Of a stretch of 64,000 nt of DNA, positions 22,531 to 31,614 are shown piece by piece; within the stretch, counting starts at the first letter, position 1, and each line of letters begins with the position of its first letter. Made by a program: the position numbers and the translations under genes. Below the pieces are notes generated by a model. That model was not told the DNA's origin, ran no database searches, and saw nothing but the letters and a program-made list of their open reading frames with translations. The DNA comes from Ambrosia x helenae (Eukaryota; Streptophyta; Magnoliopsida; Asterales; Asteraceae): NCBI GenBank assembly GCA_030844895.1, contig CM061229.1, positions 122,711,682 through 122,775,681 of the forward strand, given 5' to 3'.

Positions 22531-23016
22531 TGGGGTCATAGAAGGACACAAAACCCTAACGTAAGGTAAATTGATGATTCCGGTCCGGAACGTAATCATG
22601 AATTTACAGGTACATTAGGGTAGTGTGAAATTCTATTAGAGTTTTTGGTAGGCATCCAGTACGTTTTCAAGGTATCAAAGGTGTGGTGGGTTAGCTGCGG
22701 TACACCCTGTATACAAACACTAATGATGCATTGAAAGTGAGACTGGAAGTCGGACCAGGAACAAACTCTGCCTGCTTGGTAGTTCATTTATAGTCAATCA
22801 ACTCGTACATTTATTTTAGGATTCCTAAACTTGAAATTTAGTGACTCACTAGATTCTTATTCTCCTTACTATTTGAGACGAACCTAATCCAATCCTTAAC
22901 CCACACCTATCAAACCTCTTATCCAAATCATTCGAATTTTCCAAACCACAGTTATCTTAATTTTTACCCAAGCATCCATAACCCTATGTTTCTAATAACT
23001 TCGGGACGAAGTTTCT

Positions 23017-23031
23017 AAAAGTAGGGGATGC
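23017..23031 (+). other. polypurine tract of plus-strand element
   Basis: AAAAGTAGGGGATGC directly before the 3' LTR. Confidence 0.8.
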
Positions 23032-23067
23032 TGTGACATCCGTCACTTTTCTTTTATAATAATAATA

Positions 23068-23107
<40 letters not shown>

Positions 23108-23296
23108 TAAAATTCAGATTTTAGTCATTATATATATTCTTACCATCTCTAAACCTTAAGCCCAAAACAACAAACTCAACCAATTCTTCTTTTGTGTATT
23201 ACTGAGGCCCATCTGAGCCTCCTAGTCCAGCCCAGAACTGGCCCACAAACCATCTCCTCTCCCTTCAGTTTACAAAAAAAAAAAAAAAAAAAAAAA

Positions 23297-23382
23297 ATGT
23301 TGCATCCCACCAGACTCGAACCCAGACCCGGAGCCGGGTCAGACACAAGACACCCAACAACCAACTGGGCTACACCCTATGG
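23297..23382 (-). other. tRNA-like Pol III module (antisense to LTR copy 6)
   Basis: Counterpart of 18,112-18,195. The downstream T run is longer here (23,274-23,297). Confidence 0.7.
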
Positions 23383-23473
23383 TGTGTTTATTATTTAAAC
23401 TATTTATATATATCCACATTTAAACCGTATATCTTGTTCCCCTTCTCTGCTGTTACGCTACCACCACACCAAC

Positions 23474-23509
<36 letters not shown>

Positions 23510-23893
23510 CAAAACCTTTGACCACAAATTGGATTAATTATGGTAAGACATCTCAAGAATTAGTCATGTGCTCATTAACCCACCATCAATCATGCAAAAA
23601 TCTGCACGAGGACAACTCGCGTATTGACCAATTCGAGCAAAATCCACGCGTTTTATACATCAATGGTTCAACACATTCTAAAATAATTAATCAGTAATAC
23701 TCCTATAAATTGAACCCTTGATAGCAATCTAAAGGAGCCGAAATACAAACCCTCACCCTCAAATTATCCTAAAACCTCTTGTAATCTGCTCCTCATTCGC
23801 GTTTGACTTTCTTGGTTGACCGCTCAATTATCACGAATTCGTCATTGTAAGTCCGATTCTTTTTGTGGGTTATGTTAGTCGCACACATACAAG

Positions 23894-23922
23894 CAATAGC
23901 CCCAACATTACAGGGGCTATTG
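23894..23922 (+). other. conserved LTR leader hairpin, copy 6
   Basis: Same 10-bp stem and 9-base loop as copy 5. Confidence 0.75.
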
Positions 23923-24040
23923 ATTGATATTTAACGCGATTGAATAGCAGCTAGGGTTTCTTGTTTTGATTTGGGGAAGATGACACGATACCAAGTCTTT
24001 ATAAATATTTTTTTTACCAAATTCCAACACCAAATCTGAT

Positions 24041-24120
24041 GTAGATCAGATGGTGGATGGCAGTGTGGGAATCTGGTTGGTCAGGGGTTCGATCCTCAAC
24101 AACTACAAACATTTTTTTTT
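24041..24120 (+). other. tRNA-like Pol III module (sense, LTR copy 6)
   Basis: Counterpart of 18,845-18,925 including the nine-T run. Confidence 0.62.
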
Positions 24121-25642
24121 CTACCAAATCACTCTTATATTCATATAACTTTATTATTATATATATATTTTTTTTATTATTTAAGTTTTAAATGCTAAAT
24201 CTGATTTATAAACCCTATAAAAATTATCTTATGCTGTCCAAATGTTAAACTTTATCATAAAATTTTTAGATTTTCAAAATCATTTATTTTATATATATTA
24301 TAAATAATACAAGTTTATTCATTTATAATTATAAAATTCAATAAAAATATCTAAACGATTTTATTAAATCTCACAAAAATTATTCTAAACTTGTACAACA
24401 ATAAACATTTCAGAAATAATTTTTATTTCTGAAAAACCGTTTGTTTTATATTTTTAATTAATTTTTGTTAGTTTTAATCATAAATAATTCATGATAAATT
24501 CATTTTTCAATATTTTTGTACCAAAATTTTACATAAATTATTTCTATTCATTTGGAACAGAAATACAATTTTTAAATCAAGAATTCTTTAATTTTAATAT
24601 TTTTAGATATTAAAGTCATATTTTGGCAATTAGAAATAATTAGATTAAATATTCTATTTTCAAGAAAATAATTTCATAAAAATTATTTTCATACTCAAAA
24701 CCTTATGTTATGATTATATTCGACTTAAGATTTTACAAAAAGACTTTTATATATTTATTTAGTAAATTCCTTATATTTTAATAAACAATTTGATTAATAA
24801 ACAAATAAACGTTTATCCCCAATTCGAAGCCCTAGAAATACATATATCCTAGAGTTATTTGGGAGTAATCTCAATTCATATTTCGTTGTCCAAGTCCAAT
24901 TTCAAGTTATTACGTGAATTGTGAGTATTTCTATCCCCTTTTTGCTTTTATACATTTTTGGGGTGTTACATGTACACTATTACAAATTTCAAATACAATT
25001 TTACATTTTCACAAATACAATTCTAGTACTATGTGCATTGCTTACAACGTGCTTTATGCTTAGACATTACATGTGGATTACATTTGTACTTAGTGAAATC
25101 ATTAACATGGTACAAGCCGACCTTAACATTGGATAGCGCTATTTGGATTGACAACCCGCCTAGATTGATTCTCCCCCTTTTTCATCGGAGAATCCGTGGC
25201 CAGTGTTAAGCTTTTATCCATTTATTGGATAAGTACACTACAGTTCATACAGTACATTATACAGTCACAGGGTTGATTTCGCTCATTTGTATGATACATG
25301 GTTTACATATTTGCACTGTAGCTTGCACTTGAATTGTATAACTTTTTAACCTACTATATATATCAAATCTAGGAATGCTCACCAACATTTCATATGTTGA
25401 CCAAACCTATTTTTGTACATGTTTCAGGTGCAGTTTGATCTAGTGCTTTAGCAAGAGATATTTAGTGCTTTATTTCAATTCAGTTATTTCAATATTTACA
25501 TTTCATTTAGACAATGTAATTTCCATTTCCATGTAAGACAAATTTGATTATTCAATAATATTTACATTTTAGTACCATGAGCTTTTGAACAATCGTCACT
25601 ACGTGGCACCTCGATGATTCCGCCATCGGTTGGGGTGTTACA

Positions 25643-27269
25643 TGGTCCGTATTTGGAATTTACATTTACGTGTTTTTAAGGTCGTGTGGTTGGTCTGTTG
25701 TGGCCAAGCTGCATTTAACAAAGTTTCTTAAAGGATCAACCTGTTTTTTGATCATATACACGTTTGCTTCTTGGGTTATTCATTCAGACCATTCATAGCA
25801 ACTAACCTTGGTGTTTGTATTTGCCATAGATTTTAGAGGAAGCTTGGAGCAGTTAGACGAAGTTAAACACTGAACAAGAATCTAAAAGGTATTATAATGT
25901 TAGTTGCGCTTAGGTTTATAGAAAATTAGTACTGTAGTAAAAACTACAATTATTCCCCTAAGAAATGATGGAAAAAGACAGCAAAGAACTTCTAGGGAAG
26001 GTGAAGCTAAGTCATGTTTACTTTTATGATGAGAGGGTAATTCTGAATTTGGATTTATGGTGTTAAACTAATACTATACAACCGAATGCAGATCACCTCC
26101 AGAAACCTTCTCAATCATTATTTAAATAGGTGGTATTTTTTTGTAAAAAAATCACAATTTAATATTTGTATTAATATAAAAACATCCACTATAAATTGCA
26201 GATAGACTTACATGAGTTCAACACCATCAAAGGGCCTAACATATAACAAGATCAATATTTTTTCATTTTCTTCATGTTTCACTTAAGATCAAATAAGTTT
26301 ATTTCGATGAGTAATTGTACTAGTTATTTGATTTGTTGTTCATATGTTTCTTCTTTATTGGGTCATTAGACTTTATGTCTGCACGCTTGGGTTGGAATTT
26401 TTAGTTAAAAGAAAAAAGTATAGTAAACGTTTTAGACGTTTAGTATAGGAAAGGTTCATGAGTAAGAAATTTTTCTGTGTTTTTTATTGGATCGTGGTTT
26501 TGGTTTGGATAATTAAGAATGTCGGCTTTATAATGTTTAAATCTTACGGTTTGACCCGTTTGAGACGAAATCACAATTGAATTACCCCTTGGTTATTTGT
26601 TATAAAATTAATATTTTTATTCATTGTTCCCAATCTTATAGACGGTGTCACTGCCACCAACCATTTGGTTCTTTTGGTCACTACAAGGCCCATCACGGCT
26701 ATACCCATATCCTCTCGGCGTTAAGTGTATAAAGGAGAAATTGGAACCGAAGCATCCGGTAGGTGTTTGTGACGGGCCGGGATTGAGTTGGGGGTAGGTC
26801 ATGAATGTGCCGAGCGTTTGTTTTGAAAGAAGCTTTAAGACTGCACATTCGGCAAAGTCTATGAAAGGTGTGTATTTGTTCTCCCAACCATTTTTTGTTG
26901 GTTTATATATTTATGGGGTGTGGCATTTTTAAAATAAAATTAAAAAAATAATGAGTAGTAATACAAGGATTGATAAAAAAACATTTTTAATTTAACCTGC
27001 AAATTTGTTGCTAGTGGCTAATACACTCTAAAAAGTCAATTACTACATTTAGTTCTGAAGGTCGGTTCATATTTTGCATTACTACTCAATCTACATATCA
27101 TTTATATAAAATCTTTTTTTGTCTTTTACCACTGTAGGACACTTGAAGTCGCTCATCATCTTCACTTAAGAATCGAGAGTCGGTACCCGGTTTCATGAAA
27201 CTAATGTGTATAATAATGTGCTTATTTATTCCCTCATTCCAAATAACCACTATTTCTAACAATTTCTTA
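25643..27269 (+). other. Helitron remnant, no clear gene
   Basis: A+T-rich, intron-like sequence. A short open stretch near 26,630-26,740 after a TTATAG acceptor-like site may be another captured exon, but I cannot identify it. Confidence 0.4.
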
Positions 27270-27550
27270 TGTCAAAACAGAATTACTGCAGTGCGCGGCT
27301 CTGATTAATGGTGTATGTACCAGACAGGTTCAGGATGAATGGAGTTGGACAGAAAGTGAGACCGGGTTGTTCACGGTTGATGTCTGCAGAAGGTTGCTCA
27401 CACGAAACGCTGCACCATTTTATCCGTTTGAATGGGTCAAGGGCGTTCCTAGAAAGGTTAGCATCTTTGGGTGGAGGGCAATCCAAGATAGACTCCCGGC
27501 ATTAAAAGGCTTGAAGAAACGAAAGATTATTCATGGTTCTACAACATGTA
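27270..27550 (+). pseudogene. LINE reverse-transcriptase C-terminal (zf-RVT) fragment
   Basis: Reading from about 27,328 the frame gives E-W-S-W-T-E, then G-L-F-T-V, W-V-K-G-V-P-R-K-V-S-I-F-G-W-R and R-L-P-A-L-K-G-L-K-K-R. This is the W-x-P-K-V/K-x-F-x-W-R-x-x-x-x-R-L-P-T pattern of the zf-RVT domain after plant LINE reverse transcriptases. It is short, has no start, and sits some 200 bp inside the Helitron 3' end. Confidence 0.72.
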
Positions 27551-27750
27551 AGATCATGTTATTTTATGGCATAGACTTCAGTGATATTTGAATAAAATGT
27601 GTAGTGCTTGCTTTTAATTTTTAATAAAATATTTCTACTATATTTTTTATACGTTTTACCGCTCAAAATATTTGTAATGTTTTAATACAATATTTATACT
27701 GTATTTTTCTTATACGTTATAATTCTCCAACTAGAAGCACGTTGGTGAAT

Positions 27751-27777
27751 CGCGTGTACACGCGGGCATTAATCTAG
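27751..27777 (+). other. Helitron 3' terminus (hairpin and CTAG)
   Basis: CGCGTGTACACGCG palindrome, then GGCATTAATCTAG, followed by T. This matches the known Helitron 3' structure (short GC hairpin, then CTRR). Confidence 0.75.
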
Positions 27778-28090
27778 TATGCCAACATTCTGAAATGACT
27801 TGTGTCTTTTAGATAAGTTGCTTTATTTAATTTAACTATTTTGCATCCAGATCGTTGCTATGCCTTTTGTAACTCCAAGCACATGGAAGAGGCGAAGATG
27901 AAGTTGAGGCCATACAAGAGTGGCAATTTATACATTTAATTTATAAAATAAATGTATCTTGAATGAAGTTGTAGTTGGTAAGGTATTTGCTTATAGCCGA
28001 AACAATCATACTATTTGTAATTAGATTCTTTTTTGTATTGCACGGATCTTTTGAAGTTTTTATTATTGGGTTAGTAAAGATCTTGACCAT
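27778..28090 (+). other. spacer with a possible terminal exon
   Basis: After a TGCATCCAG acceptor-like site at about 27,851 a frame reads DRCYAFCNSKHMEEAKMK and ends in TAA near 27,940. It resembles a last exon, but I do not recognise the family and no partner exon is visible. Confidence 0.3.
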
Positions 28091-28218
28091 GGTTTTTTTT
28101 TTAACGGCCAAACAACTTTTTAATACTCACGCTAGTAAGAAACTAGCAAAACCAACGGGGAAACAATCCGACATAACAAAAAGAATCCGAAAAAATAACT
28201 ATAAAAAAGCCGTTCAAA

Positions 28219-28991
28219 CTATCCCATTCTACTCGCATCAAAGCGGCGCCAAGCGTCCCACGACATGTTTGGCATTTTTGCACGATTAGTGATCCACAAA
28301 AAACTCATCATCTTTATCTCATCCATCATCTTCCGAACCGAAATTGGCTGCTGATTAAAGAACAAGTCATTTCGAGCCCGCCATATGCTCCAAAAAGTTG
28401 TCAAAAGAACTGCATAAAACGCCTTTCTAACCCGGTCGCCTTGTTTCGAAGTCAGATGATAAGCCAAAATATATTTTACATGAAAAGCATAGAAGCTTGG
28501 TACGTTACACCACGTAAAAACTTGCTGCCAAATCTCCATGAAAACCGGGCCGCCTGTGAACAAGTGTTCTTCCGATTCCACAGAAAGTTCACAGGCCTTG
28601 CAAACTTGTGACTCCACATGAATATTACGCCGAACCAATGCGTCCAAAGTTGGAAGACGGTTCAGATAAGCACGCCACGCCACCACCCCGACTTTCTTTG
28701 GTACCCAATTACTCCACTGGAAAGTTGAAACCGAAAAGATATTACGTACCTCAAAAACCCACTGCTTCACTGCTTTAACAGAGAAGTCATTATCAACACC
28801 TAATGACCAGGTCCAGGAGTCCTGACCAGAATCGAATACAACACTGGACAACAGCAGATTTAGAACATTCAGCTGCTGCAGTTCCGCAGGAGCAAAGACA
28901 AGGCGCTTCCAATCCCAAATACAAACCAACTGCTGCTGAAGGTTAACTGTTATGCGATCTGCAACGCAACAAAGTTTCTTCTTTTCCAGCT
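28219..28991 (-). pseudogene. LINE ORF2 C-terminal zf-RVT region
   Basis: Contains W-T-W-S-L, F-S-V-K-A-V, W-V-P-K-K-V-G-V-V-A-W-R, R-L-P-T-L-D-A-L-V-R-R and C-K-A-C-E-L-S-V-E-S-E-E-H-L-F, the Cys/His pattern of the zf-RVT domain. The first residues of the open frame are Tekay LTR sequence, and the LINE part starts at about 28,991. It continues the reverse transcriptase interrupted at 37,259. Confidence 0.85.
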
Positions 28992-28996
28992 CAAAA

Positions 28997-30456
28997 TGTG
29001 ACACCCGGCAAATTCTGGTTAACAACGCTGTCTAGATTAAAGTCTACCTTAGCGAGTCACGCGTATATTATACTTAACTGGGATAGTTGAGTCGTGTTAC
29101 GGTTAGGGAACTGTTAGTTTAGTATAAAGGCTCATTAGATGTCAGTCCTTAACCAAGTGTACAAAGGGTGACGATTCGTAGAATCGTCAGAGCATAGGGA
29201 ACATACAAGTCTCGAGTCCCGGGAATTGGTGATCGAGTGTGAATGTGTTTGTTTGCAAGTATTATGTGTTTACAATCATTATGTGACTTGTCGGTATGTG
29301 AAAAGGTGTTAACATATGTTAAAACGGAGTTTAACGCGCCAAATGTGCTGAACCAGACCCTATAGGCGAATAGGAGCTGTATTCGCCTATAGGGGAGGCG
29401 AGTAGGGATCCACTATAGGCGAGTAGGCCCTAATCGCCTATAGTATAGGCGATTAGGAGTCCTATTCGCCTGATGCTGCTGCGTACTCGCCTATAACGTG
29501 CTGGACGACTAAAAACGCCTATAAATACAATACTTGACCTCCTAAACTTCATATTAATAACCCTAGTCGTCCCACAACTCGTCCCAACACACACACAACC
29601 TCTGGAACACGATTTTGGATCAAAACACAAGATTTCAAGCCTATTACATCAATCTATCATAAATCTAAGGTCGCCGCTTTACGGGGCTAGCATAGCTTGC
29701 TGATTTTACTCATATTACGAAGTAACGCAATCTAAGGTGAGTTTACGGCCCCTCTTTTAACTGGTTTCACTTTTCGGGGGAGAAAACATGTGTTAAACTT
29801 ATGTTTTGGTAACAACTGTCATACTATGGGTTTCTATGGTTTACTATACGATCTCTGGAAGTCCCGGGGGAAACCATGAATGTGCGGGTTAGCACAACGG
29901 GGAAATGTGAATAGATCTATTGGGAATGACCAACCCCGCTCGTCGGCTTGGAGGGCCGGGCGAGTGCATATTGTCTCAAACAGGAACAGGTTTACTATTC
30001 GGGCACAACATCTGGTTTGCGAGTTAGTAATGGTTTTCCAATCGTGGTAGTAACAAATATACGCCTAGCTAGCGTACTTTGGTTTGCAAATTGTTATAGT
30101 ATGGACAGGTTGAACTTGGTACTTTGATTACAAAACCTGTGAACTCACCAGCATTTTTGTGCTGACGTAAACTCTTACATGTTTTCTCAGGTCGCTAAGG
30201 TAGCACTATGGAACTAGGGCGCACGCGTCTGCACGGCGTCTAGTTAGGATTGCATGGTTTTCAAACATTGAATAATTTGGTTTACTTTTGGATTATATTT
30301 TGAGAATAAGCTTCTGCTGTAATTGGAGATTTAAACTATGTTTTTTTGAAATTGCATATGTTCATTTAGACTTGTTTATTGTGATCGTTGACTTGGATCC
30401 TGGTTTGTCATGCGCCTCGCGGTAAAACTCCGTAAGTGGATTTTGAGGGTGTGACA
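28997..30456 (+). repeat. 5' LTR of Tekay element
   Basis: TGTGACACCCGGC ... TTGAGGGTGTGACA. It contains a cluster of TATAGGCGA-type repeats (29,359-29,505) just upstream of a TATA box CTATAAATAC at 29,518. Confidence 0.97.
29359..29530 (+). promoter_or_regulatory. U3 promoter with iterated CTATAGGCGA motifs and TATA box
   Basis: About seven copies of the core (T)ATAGGCGA or its reverse complement TCGCCTATA lie within 150 bp, several back to back as inverted repeats. They are followed by GCCTATAAATAC at about 29,516-29,527. The 3' LTR has the same cluster (36,157-36,325). This looks like the element's enhancer and core promoter. Confidence 0.6.
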
Positions 30457-30459
30457 GAT

Positions 30460-30472
30460 TGGTATCAGAGCC
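30460..30472 (+). other. primer-binding site (initiator Met tRNA)
   Basis: TGGTATCAGAGCC, three bases after the 5' LTR. Confidence 0.92.
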
Positions 30473-31011
30473 AGGTTATAGTGAACTAGGACTGCATGTA
30501 GAGTCTAGTCTATAGCCGAGTCGCACACACTAGACGATCACATAGTACTAAACATTATGGTGGATTACGTATGGGCTTGTCGGGGTGTCTCTAAATCATC
30601 TGACCTTCCTATGTTACATCATCCGTTCTATCTTAGGTCGGGTTACTTGCTTTCTAGGCAGTGTGGTATATTGGGGTAAATCGTGTACTCTTGAGATTTG
30701 TCCAAGGCTCGGACATTTCCCTTTCATACTCCAATAGAAACACTTGTCATAAACTACCGTAGCATTACGGTGTATAGCTAAGAGTCTATGTTCGGTGATT
30801 TGAACTTTGAACTAGGAGAACACTTGGAGGACCATGTAGAGCGGTTTATCATTTTGGGTGCACACAAAATCATAAACCGAAATGCATGAAAGCCCTAATG
30901 AGCTCTGGTTTTGAATGGATAGTCCTGAGTTGGATCTAGCTTTGATCTTGTGAATGCTAGTGGTTACCATTAGCTGTGAAACTAAATTTTCTCGTTCTTT
31001 CTGTCAGAATC

Positions 31012-31614
31012 ATGTCTGGAGTACAAGGAGGACGTGGAGGTGGCCGCAATGGTGGGCGTGGTGGTGGTCGCGGTGGTGGTGGTGGTCGTGGAGGTGTTAA
31101 CCTATCACAAGAAGATCTGAACAACTTACTGCAAGCTGCCTTTCAGTTAGGGCACAATGGTGGTGGTAAGTTGACTTATCCATTTTTGCCTCATTGGTGA
31201 ACCTTGTTTACATTCTTCGTGGTTTCTCATGCGTTTCATTTCAGGTGGTCCTGTTAACCCACCCCCACCCAAGTGTACCTACAAGATGTTCCGGGACTGT
31301 AAGCCCCAGGAATTCTCTGGCACTGAGGGTGCGGTGAGCTTGCTCAGGTGGCTGGAAAAGGTGGAGTCAGTGTTTCTGATGTGCAACTGTCTCCCAGAGG
31401 ATCGAGTCAAGTATGCTGCTGCGTTATTCCAGGATGTTGCTTTGACCTGGTGGAACAACATCACCCAGAATATGGGTATAGGGGAGGCTTATGCTATACC
31501 TTGGGAAAATTTTGTTCAACTACTCAAGCGAGAGTACTGTCCGAGGGAAGAAGTTCAGAAGCTAGAGCATGAGGTGTGGAACCTCAAGATGACCGGGTCT
31601 GAGATTGAAAAGTA
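31012..31614 (+). pseudogene. Tekay gag, N-terminal part with a 79-bp intron and a nonsense codon
   Basis: Starts MSGVQGGRGGGRNGG, a Gly/Arg-rich N-terminus. The frame meets a stop at 31,198, but a GGTAAG...TTTCAG intron at 31,166-31,244 (79 bp) would restore a continuous frame into the capsid region: F-S-G-T-E-G-A, L-L-R-W-L-E-K, A-L-T-W-W-N and Y-C-P-R-E-E-V-Q-K-L-E. A TAA at 31,612-31,614 then interrupts capsid where related Gags have a conserved aromatic codon. Capsid forms the particle shell; this copy would yield a truncated protein. The intron is inferred from splice consensus and frame, not observed. Confidence 0.82.
31166..31244 (+). other. predicted spliceosomal intron in gag
   Basis: Donor G|GTAAGT, acceptor GTTTCATTTCAG|G. 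The length of 79 is not a multiple of three and the sequence carries an in-frame stop, so removal is required for full-length Gag. Confidence 0.65.

Larger units (their letters stand above)
17844..25642 (+). mobile_element. gag-less long-LTR retrotransposon (LARD), plus strand
   Basis: Perfect duplication TGGTC (17,839-17,843 and 25,643-25,647). 5' LTR 17,844-20,486, primer-binding site 20,490-20,502, internal region 20,503-23,016, polypurine tract 23,017-23,031, 3' LTR 23,032-25,642. There is no coding capacity inside. The LTRs differ, by eye, mainly by run lengths, one 37-bp deletion in the 3' LTR (near 24,858) and a few substitutions, so the insertion is recent and must have been driven by proteins supplied in trans. 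Confidence 0.95.
23032..25642 (+). repeat. 3' LTR, copy 6
   Basis: 2,611 bp, nearly identical to copy 5. It contains the same antisense tRNA-like module, TATA-like box (23,702), hairpin and sense tRNA-like module. Confidence 0.95.
149..27777 (+). mobile_element. probable composite Helitron with captured exons and nested LTR elements
   Basis: The right end is a good Helitron terminus: a 14-bp GC palindrome (27,751-27,764) is followed after about 9 bases by CTAG at 27,774-27,777, and the next base is T. The proposed left end, TCTATACAACTAATAAA at 149, follows an A, as Helitrons insert between A and T. Without the four LTR-family insertions and the Mutator-like element, the remainder is about 5 kb (149-569, 3137-3879, 16,390-17,843, 25,643-27,777). 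It contains captured exon pieces from unrelated genes, as plant Helitrons often do. No Rep/helicase is seen, so it would be non-autonomous. The right end is much better supported than the left, and linking the two is inference. Confidence 0.42.

Noticed and set aside
22336..22569. 77-residue frame with STVGRGPTT repeats
   Set aside because: Product of a two-copy 91-bp repeat in the non-coding interior of the gag-less element.
570..25642. Calling the tRNA-like modules true tRNA genes
   Set aside because: Acceptor stems are absent or incomplete, anticodon arms are unclear, and all lie in LTRs.
26617..26887. Overlapping minus-strand frames near 26,700
   Set aside because: No recognisable motif; they may shadow a captured exon on the plus strand that I cannot identify.
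29430..29630. Repeated 66-residue frame in both Tekay LTRs (also 36,227-36,427)
   Set aside because: Lies in U3 over the TATA box, antisense to the element; not retained as a gene.
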